A stretch of DNA of 64,000 nucleotides, taken from NCBI RefSeq assembly GCF_022376445.1, contig NW_025954966.1:806001-870000 (forward strand). The letters are read 5' to 3'. The position numbers and the translations under genes are program-made. The notes beneath the pieces are model-generated. The model saw nothing but the letters and a program-made list of their open reading frames with translations. It was not told where the DNA came from and did not search any database. The DNA comes from Fomitopsis serialis. Lineage: Eukaryota; Basidiomycota; Agaricomycetes; Polyporales; Fomitopsidaceae. Shown here one piece after another: positions 12,610-24,754 of the stretch. Each line of letters starts with the position of its first letter. Position 1 is the first letter of the stretch.

Positions 12610-13640
12610 TGACTAGCAGTTGGGAATATTATCGGCACAATGAAGCAGTGCGGAACGAAAGTAGTGGAGAGAGAGAGAGAGGTCGCTCACCATCAAAACG
12701 CCGACAGTCGAGCACCGCAGCCAGTGTTCAAGCGGACCGTCTGGCTGGTGCTGGCAACCGATCATGCATGGATCGTACCTGGCAACGTCAGCAGGGTGAG
12801 CAAGGGGAGCAAGGGTATCCGGTGGACAGAAACATTTATTGGACAGAATTCCGATGGCCACTATGCACGATCTGCCCACCAACACAACAGTATATGGGCC
12901 AAAAGGAGAGGACAGGACGGAAGAGGAACAGACAAGAGCAGACACGACATCAGGGTTACAACAGGATAGTGAGGAATAAGTCAGGATATGAGAGGAACTC
13001 ACGGTCACAGGCGTTATCCGACAAGACGTGATCGCTCAGGCTAATTCGGGAACTGAGAGGATCATACAGGATATTAGAGGAAGCGGCACGTAACGATAGG
13101 ATCGGTTGCCGCAGATCGGAATCTGCCAGGAATCGCATGGATGTCGAGTGATCCTTCCAGTCCACTCAATATCCTTTCCGATCCTGCCGGATCTGGGCCG
13201 AACGTGTACCTAGGCTACTAGGGCGCTCGATTTTTGTCCGATAAAGCCCTTCATACAAGAACGGCGAAAATGGGGCGGAGGAGTGGACCAGCTTCATTAT
13301 AGCTGAAGCGCTGACGGGCCGTTCCGGGCCGATAATTGGCGTCTGGTTTCTTGAGCCAGTCTTGAGCGCTTGAGTACGTTCATCCCTTCCTCGACCTCGC
13401 GACCTCCTCCTATACACCTCGTGCACATCTCGGACATGTACAGACCGGATGCCAGCCACAAAAATAGGAGAAACCGTGAAATGCAACGATACCTGTTCAC
13501 CGACAGTGAAGTATGCCGTGATGAGTCATACGTTGAACTGCCGACTGGGTCACAAGTATGGTATGTCTTCCTCTATCCTCGTATTTGAACTATCTTAAGT
13601 CATCGTGAATGAAGTTCCCTCATTGTATTTGGCTAGACTA
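12610..13640. other. Intergenic, nothing recognised
   Basis: Frames of up to about 150 codons exist on both strands but show no family signature and overlap each other. I support no gene here. Confidence 0.35.
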
Positions 13641-13649
13641 GTGAATCAC

Positions 13650-13930
13650 AACTAGTTGCGTCGCGGCAGCAAAGTCATGAGGCGCGCGGCACAGTGACGC
13701 TCTATTACGATCGAGGTACCAAATTCGTGTACCGCGGCAAACACACCGGCTAGAAGAACATCGTCCTCTTCTCGCCCTACGAGCGACTGCGTGGGAAGCG
13801 CAGACTCATCCGCGAGTTCCTCGACATGCTCTCATAGTCGAGAAGCACAGGTATAGTGTCGCGAAGGGCGTCGTTTGGTCCCAGGGCCCTGAGCGGCTTG
13901 TTTAGCACATCCACAAGTACCAGAGGTGCT
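13650..13930 (+). pseudogene. Cytochrome P450 relic (helix C region)
   Basis: A short plus-strand stretch reads like the N-terminal third of the P450 class found elsewhere in this window: a DRGTKFVYRGKH part, then VLFSPYERLRGKRRLIREFL (the substrate-proximal region and helix C), then after a one-base frame change VEKHRYSV and PERLV..HIHKY. Intact homologues have the same order. It is broken by an in-frame TAG after the first part, another at the frame change, and a third before HIHKY. No I-helix, ExxR or heme-loop remains nearby, so this is a truncated, dead copy. Confidence 0.6.
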
Positions 13931-13934
13931 AGAG

Positions 13935-16700
13935 ACTATCCTTGTTTCTAAGCACTTAACGCGTCACTGGCGTGCAGCGCTGTCGTGTCGGTCTCAAACG
14001 CAGGTATCGCGCGGATTTGCTCCCGAGGGAACGGGCGACCCGATGGTGGTGACGCCATGGAGTCTCGTTGATGTACGTGGTCTGTTAAAAACTGGACGCT
14101 CCTCTCTAAACAATTGTCCATCAGATCTTTCCTTCACTGCCCTATACCCCTTCTTGAAAGCCAGGTGCCTTGCCGAAGCAATGGGACATGGCGTATGCGG
14201 AGATGGTTGTATATGGCTGACATACCCTCCTTAGTAACGACTCACTCAAATATCATTGGCTATCAACACCGATGAGGGCCGGAACTGCAGCGGCGCCTTC
14301 GTTGGCTCCTTCAAATTACAAGGGGATGTCCTAACTACTCAACTGGAATGCATGGCGAAATGGGCTGCACGTCTATCTACTCCGGTGAGTTATAACTGAC
14401 GGCCCGTATCATGGTGCAGGCTGACTTGACACCCCAGCAAATGCAGGTGGAGCGAATACTACAGGTAGTCCTGGATTGTGCTACGACGCGTCGGTCTGAG
14501 TCAACTCCGTAAGTCAGACGATATTATTAGATGGCCGCCCTCCATTGTTTGAGGGACACTGTTACCGGCGCCGCGTGTTATTTTTTGAGTTTGACTGTTC
14601 CTCCTTCGCGTCTTTCTCTTCCCTCACAATCGACCATAGACACAATCCGAAGTCGGCGCTGGGCCCGTGGCTCCACTTAGCGAGCACGCTCGTCTTAGGT
14701 GGACCCTGTCGTGATAAGAGTGCGACGGCATCAGCGCTCTACGATACAGTACCTCCTTTCGACAACGCGGAACGAAGTACGACCCGTCTCCGGCGACTTG
14801 TACCACCAATTTATCAGGTATCTCGTGTTGGCAGGACACAAATGCATGATATTGATGGGCCTTTGACTAGGTCCAATAGTTCTTTGTAGGTACGTTTACA
14901 GAAGCCGAAGCCACTATCTTGAGGCTGGACGATGACTATATCCTCATCATAGGTCCTATTATACGTACTAGAGCAACACGAGCCTTGGGCACTCTCACCC
15001 AGATGAACGCTCGGGTCCTGGAGTCAGACACTCAACATGGGATATCAAAATTGTGCAACTCGGAAAGTACAGGCTGCACTGCATCTGCTTTGCAATCTAG
15101 CTCTCTGTCTGCATTACGGGACTGAACAGGTAACGTGGAACGCTTATCACATGGTGGTCGCGGCTCTCGGCGCCCACTGGACCTTCCACGCTACGACATG
15201 TGCGGCATTCACTCCTACTTATCTCTTCCGAGTAGAGGCGCATTGATCGAGACGTTCCTTGGTCATGGAAGGCGTTGCAATTGAAGATGTGTGAGAGCTA
15301 CAGCGCGCGACAGGTCACCGCTACTTTCGTACAGCGCCCCATCTACTAGGACTCGGGAACGAAAATTCTGCAAACCCAATGAACAATGTGGTTGTATTGG
15401 CGGTCTCTGAAATTCCGAACACGGTTAGTTTCGGTTGTTGTGGCTTGTCTGTCTGGTTGACAATGACGTCGGATCCGCGGAAAAGGGAGCTACACTGGGC
15501 GTCTTAACACTTTGGTGTAAGCGCTAATCAAGCGCTGGTTTGGCAAGTACACACAAGAGCTGGTCGGAGCGAGAACACCAGTGTTTCCGATCTATGAGCG
15601 CTGTCGTCCTACCGTCCGCTCGCTTCCGTCAGAATATCCAGAGGCACCCCAATTGATGACAAGAGCCCCTCGCTGTCAACGCACGGCCACGAAGTTAATC
15701 CCTCCGCTGCCTCGACCGGTGACTCAATTATCATTTGCTAGGTGGACCTATTCTCTTCGTCATGCTGGTATTGACGCTCACAAACTTGAAACTTCTTTTG
15801 ACGAAGCAGCAATGGCTTGGTGTTTAGTATTATAGGTCGGACAGCTGCTTATCCTCATACTGCATTGCGCCGCGGTGACAGGGCCGAGACTTACCGAATG
15901 ACAATTCGAAGTGATTTGACAGGCAAGCAAACATATTTCTGTCCCGGCTGCTGGTGTCTCTGTGATATGAGGTTTCCTCGCTTACCCTTGCGCGCACCGT
16001 GGATTTGTTTCATAGCATGCTTCTCTGCCAGTCACTCCGAAAGTTGTACCAACACCACGGGAAGACGCGGCTGCTTTCTGTCAGCGGAGTTTCAGTGACG
16101 GCCTGTCGGACTGGAAGACGGATACGGGACCCCGGGATGATGACATGAAATGGCAGCCGCTCCGAGCTGTACAGAATCAGTGCGTGATCATGCCAGGAAG
16201 TTCAGACCATTGTTCATGATTGCGCTGCTCTTTCTTCACACAAAGACACGTACTCCATTACAGGAGTACGATTGTAGTGACCAAAGTATGCCATTGTCAG
16301 GATACTGCGATCGCAATATGGTTGGCTAAACCGTGTCCGATAGATGGGCTCCGGCATGAAGTACCGGGACGCTGAAGAATCCAACGTCATCTGCGGCTGG
16401 TGTGCACCAACCGCATGCCTCACAGGACTCATGTTTTCGTTCAGCCTTCCGTTATCGCGTCAAAATCGATATATCGACATTAGAGCTTCACTTCCGCACG
16501 TTCCTGAAATGCGGACCGGCTCCGACCACCTAGTGCCTACATGACGCCCGCAACGGTGAGGGTATCCATATTGGAATATGCGATACAACTCACAATCCGT
16601 GCCGATTTGAACGGAATGACAGGGACACGAGACACCGCTTCGTTGGTATGTCCGCCTTCATCGTATCGGAGCTCGACTGTGCACGGAGGCTGTGTTGGAG
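13935..16700. other. Intergenic region with short unexplained frames
   Basis: This holds several frames of 60-115 codons on the plus strand (for example 14545-14889, 15581-15835) and a minus-strand one at 16432-16214 with a well-mixed composition. None shows a motif I know, and I could not join them by introns into a gene. The area may contain gene debris like the P450 relic just to its left. Confidence 0.3.
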
Positions 16701-16714
16701 CTCTACCCTACGAG

Positions 16715-16721
16715 TATATAA
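16715..16721 (+). promoter_or_regulatory. TATA box of the acyl-CoA oxidase-like gene
   Basis: TATATAA lies 45 bases upstream of the ATG at 16766. That leaves room for transcription to start about 25-30 bases downstream and give a very short leader. The position supports the chosen start codon. Confidence 0.55.
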
Positions 16722-16765
16722 GACAATTTGACCAGCCACACAGGGTCAGCACGCCTCGCATCGAA

Positions 16766-18914
16766 ATGTGGCCTACCGAAGCACTCTTGAACACCGAGCT
16801 TTGGCAAACCCCTCAGGCCTCGGCCTCGGAGCTTGGACTCGGAGAGGTGTCTTACCTTCGTGCTGAATCCATCTCCAAGGCTTATGGTAAAGACCACGTT
16901 TGTCAATCGCACTGCGTATCTGACAAAATGTAGGACTCACGTTGAAGGATGTCGCGACTCTGACACCGAAGTTCTGGACGCTACACCAAGACCCGATACT
17001 GTGCATAGACGGCGCTGCAACTACCTTACTGACTATCCACTACAACCTCTGTCTCGGCACGGTTAGCACCTACCTGCCTCATAGGAAGGACCTCTTCCCG
17101 GTTGCGCAGAGCCTCACTGAGTACAAGACCATGTAGGTGGTTCGATCGCTTGTCTTGTATTGTGCACTCATCCGATGCGTCTCGTGCAGAGGTCAATTTT
17201 GCCTGACTGAAGGTTGGACATTTTCAATTTTCTCGAATGAATACAAAGTGATACTGGTACTATAGTTGGGCATGGTCTCGACGCGTTCAATTTGGGCACC
17301 ACGGCAACTCTTCTGCCGGACGGTGGCTTCGACCTTCATTGTCCCACGGCGGCGAATGCTAAGTAAGTCCACTCCGGTCAGATACCTTCAGGAGCTAATG
17401 AATTACCCAGATACATGCCGCCCACCATTCCGGTGCTTGGCCGTCCTTGTGTAGCGGTGGTATTCGCGCAGCTTGTTGTCGACGGCGAGAAGCGAGGGAT
17501 ACGTCCCTTCCTTGTCACTTTGAACGACGGCAAGACCATGTCCAAAGGCATCACCGCTCAGTAAGTCTCTTCGCATCTATTCAAACCGTCGTGCCCAATG
17601 ACATCGACACCGCAGGCTCGTACCTACCCGTCACGGAGCTGCGCCTGTCAACCACGCCATAACGCGGTTCGAGCATGTCACGCTGCCCTCCTCCGCCCTG
17701 CTCGGCCGCCTCGAGAAGTCGGACTCGGCTCACCAAGACTTCCTTACCCAGATCTGGCGGGTCGCCGTCGGCACACTCTCCCTGAGCTCGATCACCATCC
17801 CCGGGCTGCAGATCGCGACGCACATCGCATTCAAGTACTCCGTCCGCCGCAAGATCGGCGGCCCTGACGGCGCGCCGCTGCCCATCATCTCGTTCCGCAC
17901 GCAGCAGATGCCCATCTTCTACGCGGCGGCGCAGGTGTACGTCCTGCAAGCACTCAGCAAGCACATCGTTCTGCTCTTCGCGGACACGACAGTCGATCCT
18001 CGCGCGAGACATGCGGCTGCTACGATCTTCAAGGCGACGACGATGCGTCAGTGTCAGAATCTGCACCTCGCGCTTTCTGAGCGGTGTGGGGCACAAGGTC
18101 TTTTTGCGTACAATCAGATCGTATCGCAGCTGGTCTGTATTGTCCATGCTGCCCTGTGGGCCCTCATTCACTCATGGCATCTCTATAGAGTGACTACCGG
18201 GGCAATCTCATCGCCGAAGGCGATATTCTTGTGCTTTCCATTCGTGAGTTGATGACGTTTGACGTCCTCGCACGGGTGCCTTGACGTATATGGTTGCTTC
18301 CAGGTCTCGCCAGCGAGCTGCTAATCGGGCGGTACACCCTTCCGTCCGCGGCGGACCCGGAGAGTATCCTCGCCAAACACGAAAGCGCTCTCTTCGACGA
18401 ATGCCGCGACATCGCGAAGACACATGGCCACCGCAGCAAGGCCTTTGCGTCCCTCGTTCTTCCCCGCTGCCTGTCCCTGGTGGAGGCCATCGGAGCCCGC
18501 ATGGCATTCGAGGCCGCGCTCGCCGAGGGCGTTCCGAAGCCGCTCGTCGATCTCTTCGTTTCTCAGACGATCAAAGAGGACCTCCCATGGTACGTCGAAG
18601 CAGGTCTGCTCAGTCGTGCCGGCCACATGGAGAAGGAGAATGAGGCTTTCGAGGCAGCGCTTCCCGTCATGGCAGGGTTCATCGATGGGATGGGAGCAGC
18701 GCCCTTTGTGCGGGCCCCTATTGTCAGCGATGCCAAATGGGACCAGTTCTTGCAGACCCTCAAAGTATTCCAGCCGGCTGAAGGTGGTATTGCTACCGCT
18801 GAACTTGACGGCGCGCTCGATAAGGCGTTGGGGGAGCTGATGATATCGCCCGAGTCCAAGCACGACATTGCACAGGCAGAGGTCGCTATACAGGAGGTTG
18901 TTGTCTCGAACTAG
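16766..18914 (+). CDS. Acyl-CoA oxidase / acyl-CoA dehydrogenase-like flavoprotein
   Basis: Eight exons (16766-16886, 16934-17132, 17190-17212, 17266-17362, 17411-17560, 17616-18132, 18189-18243, 18304-18914) join in frame into 590 residues. Enzymes of this class oxidise acyl-CoA at the alpha-beta bond using FAD, usually in peroxisomes. The order of parts fits the family: an N-terminal helical domain, the FCLTEVGHGLDA motif with the following TTAT block in the beta domain, RGIRPFLV, then a C-terminal helical domain with ISFRTQQMPIF (an FAD-contacting arginine region) and CGAQGLF. The C-terminus ends in VVSN, so no peroxisomal SKL-type signal is visible. Exon 3 is only 23 bases. A TATA box precedes it, and a frameshifted paralogue lies 6 kb away on the other strand. 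The exact acyl substrate cannot be told. Confidence 0.88.
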
Positions 18915-18919
18915 ATGGG

Positions 18920-19463
18920 GTCCTAGACAGTCTAGTTGATGTTCTGGTGAAGGCAACGGCTGTTGTGGTACCATAGATGTTAGATGTTTACTCATCAGTG
19001 CAATGTATATCGGACATGCTGGTGCATTAGCAATGACCTGCATGATCCCAATTCGTGGCTACTGGCAAAAAGACTGGGCTACTACGGTTCTCCCCGCGCA
19101 ACCTACAGTTGCCTAAAGACGTGTAGTTGCTCAGTTGACTGCGAAGCACGAGGCAACGAGGATCGGATTCGCGTCGAGATCTGTCGCGGGGACCCGTCAA
19201 AGAACCTACCCGATGTCCGCATGTCGATAGGCCATGCTGACACGGCACCCTAGACATGTTCCGCCACATGAGGATCGGGCATTGGGCGGTGACCGGTGAC
19301 CGGTGACCGGTGAAGCTTGAAGCGTTGACTGGAAAGGTGGGTTTAGAACTAGGCCCGCATCCGACCCGGACACAGTAGCTCACTTCGGGCCCTGGCAGGG
19401 TTCCCGCACGCAAATAGACGAATCTTCTGGTGCGTCTCGCGGCTGAGAAGCGTCAAAGTTGAC
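18920..19463. other. Intergenic with a 7-bp tandem repeat
   Basis: The 3' flank of the oxidase gene contains four copies of CGGTGAC/CGGTGAA at 19287-19314. Nothing else was recognised. Confidence 0.5.
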
Positions 19464-19465
19464 TA

Positions 19466-20018
19466 CAGTCATCTACCCCCTGGTGAGTCGCTACCCCCCA
19501 GTGGGTCGATTGCCTATCGCGGGTGATAAGGATAAATCGGGAATGTAGACGCCCGGTGATCGCTTCTTATCTCTCAAGCCCGACGCGATGTTCGCGGCTT
19601 ACCGTTTGGGGGCTATTGAATGTAAACAGACCCGTCTTAATGCATGCATAGTCCGAATAAATGTCCAGACTGGTACTTCGAATACATGAGCAGCCTTTTG
19701 AGACTACAACAGTACAACAAAACCAGAGGTGTCGGACTAGGACTGATTTAATCCTTATATGTATATATTGTACCCTACAGCATGCTCATGTACAGTACAT
19801 TCGTTGTGGTAGATGTACACTAATTGCTCGTTGCCCTGCAAGCCATGCAGATTCTAAGCCCACTCGGAGGTGACACTCCCGGTAGACTCAGTGCGCGCGA
19901 CGCGTCCCTCGTTATCTCGGAGTAGATAAGATGTGGATTACCAAATCGGGCTCTTATCACCCGCGATAGGCAGTCGACCCACTGGGGGGGTAGCGACTCA
20001 CCAGGGGGTAGATGACTG
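19466..20018. mobile_element. Pogo/Fot1-like non-autonomous element (MITE), 553 bp
   Basis: Terminal inverted repeats of 65 and 66 bases (19466-19530 and 19953-20018) match except for one C/T change and one extra G in a homopolymer. They begin CAGTCATCTACCCCC and are flanked by TA at 19464-19465 and 20019-20020, the target duplication of the Tc1/mariner superfamily. The CAGT start and the internal GAGTCGCTACCCCC repeat are typical of fungal pogo/Fot1-type ends. The 420-base centre has no transposase frame, so the element must be mobilised in trans. The near-identical ends suggest a fairly recent insertion. Confidence 0.88.
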
Positions 20019-20024
20019 TAGTAG

Positions 20025-22115
20025 GAGCGCTGGGTGCCAATGTATGTACTGAGTTGTCCCATCCCCGTGCGCTCCGTCTGAAACTGTCTCGTTCGATGCA
20101 CTGTACTATCGGGCCGATGGTATCTCGGCCATCCTCCCTGAGGGACCGTGGTCCGTCAGTGGACTCGGAGGTGCCTTGCTCAGAAGACGATCTAAGCCAA
20201 TGAACTGCAATCGTTTGCTTCTGCGCTACTAAGTAGTGTAAGGCTATAGCACTCGCATTTTAGTTACTATTCACGGTGGTACCGGTATAATTATGTACTA
20301 GGCTGTACTAGGTGTAATACTTATTTACAATTCAATCTGCCCTGGCAACCGGACCTCTGACACTCCGGCATCGCCACCCCGTTTTTGTCTTTTTCGTGCG
20401 CAACATCTTTGTGGCGTTCGGAGCCTCACAGGCCTCACTGTTCAACTTGATGCAGGTGCTGGAAGTCGAAGCCGCAGGAGGGACGGAGGGGCAGGAGGGA
20501 AAAAGAGGACGCAATCTAGTCATCACCCTCGAGTGCATGAGGCACACGTAATGCGGGAGGTATGGTTTGTATAATTTCCCTCATTTGTGCATGATTCAGC
20601 CATGCAACTTGCAGGTACTTATCAACGAGTCGACGTTTCATGACGGTCGTCCATTCCGGACTCAGGGGGACAGAACCAGTTGCTACCAGCACAGTGGTGA
20701 GCTGACACGATTCGTCTCGGTAGACTCACTGGTTGTTGTTAGAGGACCGGCTTCACGCGGAGCGGGCACTGTTCTTCCATGGAGGAGTCTCGCTTGCCTC
20801 ATAACCCCGAAACTGCGCGACAATACTTCAAAGCTTCACTGCTAGCGGTAATCTCCTGTCAGCGCTGCCTGCCATTGAGTCGGAATTGCAGGGCGCCTCC
20901 TCGAGCCATTATATTCAATGACGACATATCCAATTGATAAGCGGTGATAGGGCATCACATATGTACTAATCAATGTTCTTGGTGTCCTTGCAGGGAATGC
21001 AGTGCATACAGCACGATATGACATATTACTGGTGGTAAAATGTTTATCGGTACGTCTGCTCACATTCTTCTGAGCTTGTAAGAGTGGTCTGGTACGGTGA
21101 AACTTTCGCAGGCTCACCTTTCTGCCTCGGTCAACACGTTTGTACAAATTCATCACATTGGCTCGTCACAAGGCTGAAATTCTTGTCCACAGCTTTATTA
21201 CGGTGAAGCGGGGGTTGTACTGACGGCACAGCCTTTTCATTGAGCCGTTCTTCTCGTCCAACCTCGCAAAGGAGCAGCCGCGGGTGATCCATGCATCGGA
21301 TTACTGGACCTGCGAGAAGGTCCGAAATGGATCGAACGACTTTTGCCCCGGTGCACGGAAAGTTGTGGCTTACCACTGCTTACTGCGACTGGAGATCATG
21401 CTACCATGAGAAAAGGTAGCCACTCGCCTCTTCCTTCCGACTCGTTGTGTTGCGGAGAATTGCCGTTGACAGGTGCAATGTACGTCTCTTATTCATACCA
21501 AGGTGGTCAGGGTGCGCCTGCCGTGGCCCGTCTGGATATTACGCACGGCCGGATATACTGACATGTCGAATTGAAACCAAGCATAATAGTTGCAGATTGC
21601 ACGGTACTCCGCGATACTCCGGTACGGCACCGCATACAATACCATTGTGATTCAGTCCAGCGCATATTCCACCATGGATCAATACACTATCTACCCATCC
21701 CGAAGAACGAATGTCATTCGCATGTCAGGACACGGTATAGCATGTATACAGACGCCTCGGCGAAGTTCTAGTGTCCTGGAATTCGATCAGCAGCGCTCCA
21801 TGCATGATGAAGAAGAGTGAATGTTCTGCGGCGCCATCTAGGTACGCATCTTCTCGGTACATGGAGCAGTCCACGCCGGTCGTCCGAGGGGTTCTACACA
21901 CTACCGCGCGGCTCGTTCATGTCGTATGATGTGAAATGCAAATACTGTCATTGACATGCAGCCGATGGCTGCGAAGTGGACGGAAGGGTTTCCCGGGGAC
22001 TTGTTTCTCCGCGCAGCAGGTTCAAGATGTAGCCAAATAACGACTGACCTCTATAAAAAGCCTTCCCCGGTGCCGAACGTACTCATCTCGAGCGGGTAGT
22101 AGCGCAATCTCGAAC
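20025..22115. other. Intergenic, nothing firmly recognised
   Basis: Several short frames occur. One on the plus strand at about 21250-21410 (reading NLAKEQPRVIHASDYW) has protein-like composition but no motif I know. The 3' end is the promoter side of the P450 gene and contains a TATAAAAA word at about 22054-22061, some 65 bases before the ATG. Confidence 0.35.
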
Positions 22116-22123
22116 CTCTTACG

Positions 22124-24317
22124 ATGGCGTCCGTCAAGGCCTTTGCGGACGCGACATCCACGAACCTATTTACTGTCAGCGGAGCTGCGAGTCTGGTACG
22201 TCCTCCGCACTCACTTAACGGATAACGGACTGAAATCCGCTGTGAAGACGACTTGTCTGTACTTGCACCGTTTCGACGTCCGAGGGGACATCTTCCTCGC
22301 GTATATCTTGATCCTGTTCATGTCCACTGCATCGCTGCTCTCCTATGCAGGCTTGGATACGGTGTACACACTGGCTAAAGCGGCTCAAGCGATGGGTCTA
22401 TACATTGGATGCATGGCCGTTATGACAGTTTTGTATCGCATCTCGCCGTTCCACCCGCTAGCCGCCTTCCCTGGACCATTGATCAACAAAGTGACGGCTC
22501 TCAAGCTTGCCCAAGTCGTCTGGTCTGGGAAACGGCACTTGATGCTCAAGAACTGGCACGAACAATATGGCACTTTCGTGCGTACGGGTGAGGATCTAGA
22601 TTACGGTGCTAATAGAGGGCCACTCACTGAATAATCACGGCTATAGGGCCTAGCACGCTGTCGATCAATGCGTCTAGTGCAGTGATGCCGCTGTATGCCT
22701 CGCCACATAGTTTGGACAAGAGCGGAGCGTACCGACCTGGAAGGTTTCACTCTGGAGGTCTCTTCTTCATACGCGACCGCGAGGACCATAACAAACGGCG
22801 CAGGATCTGGGCTCCCGCATTCTCTGCCTCGTCGTAAGCTTGTGGAAGTCTATCAAATCCGCGTCTATTCACAGACGTTTGTACAGCGTGGAAAACATGC
22901 TCAACGTTGTGAGCAAGCGAACGCTACAGATGTTGCAGTGCATGGAGGATCGGCGTACCAAGGAAGGTCTGATCGATATGACCGAACTTCTGGGTCATTG
23001 GGCTTACGATCTGATGGTTAGTACCTGGAGTCAGAACGACACTACGCGTTGGCTCACCTGCACCGTCTCATAGGCAGATGTTACATTTGGGAAGGCATCC
23101 AGAACGGTGAGATGCACTATCATGGCATCAGAGGACATGCCTGACGATACTGTGAAGGAACTCATGGAAGATGGTGATCCGCATGGCGTGGTAGAAAGCG
23201 CACAAAATGCCACAGTCGTCTTCGAGATGTCAGTATCTCGTGACTTTCTCCTGAGTAATGCTCTTTTCCTGACACGAACTAGCCTCGGAGAGGCGCCACC
23301 GCTCTTTGACGTTCTATGGTACCTCCCGGTCACGAAGGAAGTGCATGCTCTGGACAGAATCTCCAGGAACATTATGGTCGAACGTAAGAATGCGCCCGGT
23401 CAAGAAGATATCTCTGCTCACTTGGTATGTCTCGCGCGAGCACATCTTGTTACCATCTTTGATTCATCGCATCGTAGCTCGGCGAACAGGGTGGCGAACG
23501 CCTCAGTGACATCGAACTTGATCTTGATGCCACTTTCGCCATCGTCGCTGGTAGGCCTGATCATATTCCTGACTACCAGACGTCGCTAATGGCTCGCAGG
23601 ATCCGATACGATCGCTGGTAGCTTCACTCTGCTAATGTTCTATCTACTCAGAGACCAGGAGACCTACGCCAAGCTACGTGCGGAACTCGACCAGCAGTTC
23701 TCCTTGCCTGAAGAGGCTAATGACTGGAAGAAACTGATGGACCTTCCGTACTTGTTCGGCGTCGTACACGAAGGCTTGCGTCTAGGCACGCCTTTCCCGG
23801 GTCTGCCACGCGTGGTGGCGAAAGGCGGAATGATGATCGAGGGCAAGTACATTCCCGAGGACACGGTCGTTGGGGTACCGGCATACGTTCAACAGACTAG
23901 CCCAGGTGAGTAGGCTTGACACGCAGACGAAGTACATACTGAAGGAATCGCGCTCCACAGAAAATTTCTACCCAAATCCTATGGAGTTCCGCCCCGAGAG
24001 ATGGGCACCAGAGGGCGATGGCCTGGGTCCGTCGACAGTCACCAATAAGCACGCGATCATGTGCTTCTCGTTCGGTCAGTGCATTTGCAGCGTATCACGG
24101 AGATGCGCACTTACGCTCGCGAACAGGCCCGTTCAGCTGCTTGGGCAGGGCATTTGCCGTCCGCGAATTCCACTTGGTCGTCGCGAAGCTTGTGCTTGCA
24201 TTTGACATGCGCCTTGCCCCTGGTTTCGACGAGGAGAAATGGCTGGATGGGTGCCTCAACATGCGAACGACTGTGTTCAAGCATCCACTCATGATTACAG
24301 CGACCGCTAGACACTAA
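22124..24317 (+). CDS. Cytochrome P450 (high-nitrogen-induced-like class) with one frameshift
   Basis: Eight exons are visible (22124-22195, 22248-22587, 22647-23016, 23074-23424, 23478-23550, 23600-23905, 23961-24074, 24127-24317), about 605 codons. This is an ER-anchored heme monooxygenase: N-terminal hydrophobic helices, SPFHPLAAFPGP hinge, HNKRRRIWAPAFS (helix C), AGSDTIAGS (I-helix oxygen-binding motif), EGLR (ExxR), FRPERW, and the heme loop FSFGPFSCLG with its cysteine. The hinge and helix C recall the 'high nitrogen upregulated' mushroom P450s. In exon 3 the frame breaks at about 22830: reading in from helix C meets a TAA at 22835, while the downstream frame is offset and one base is lacking. 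This spot is not a homopolymer. All other exon phases fit. It faces the oxidase pseudogene tail to tail. Confidence 0.85.
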
Positions 24318-24754
24318 GAGGTGCACGCACCTTGCAGGAATACAAACGGTACATGGCTTCTTGATCCGTAGATAGTTGATTGTACGATATCCGTCGACTG
24401 GAGAGGGTGGCATCAGTGCTACAAGTCAGTCTAGATGTCTAGAGAGCGAGGGCTCCTGGGGGGGTCTCTTTGTATATTTACCGAACGGTGCATCCTGACA
24501 CAAAATCGATCGAGAAGGAAAACATTGTGAGTTGGGCAATGTACTAGGGGCGATGAATTCTGCGCCGACACCGACAGTTATTGCCACTTGATGCATAAGC
24601 GTGGCCCGATAACGTTGGTCCTGTTCAACGCCTCATTGACCCAGGACGGCAAGGACAAAACAGACTTGTTGAGACGAGAATTACATGCAATCCCATGCAG
24701 CACAGGCTTGGTCCACAGTCGCTCGGACAACGCCGTCATAGCTTATATTTCGAG
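24318..24754. other. Convergent intergenic spacer
   Basis: This separates the 3' ends of the P450 (+) and the oxidase copy (-). It contains a G-run near 24465. No terminator-like or coding signal was recognised. Confidence 0.45.

Noticed and set aside
18321..19043. Minus-strand frame of 240 codons across the oxidase 3' exon
   Set aside because: It is the shadow of the conserved C-terminal domain of the acyl-CoA oxidase-like protein on the plus strand.
19287..19314. Operator-like or telomeric repeat
   Set aside because: Only four copies of a 7-base unit in an intergenic spacer; no relation to fungal telomere repeats and no sign of regulatory use.
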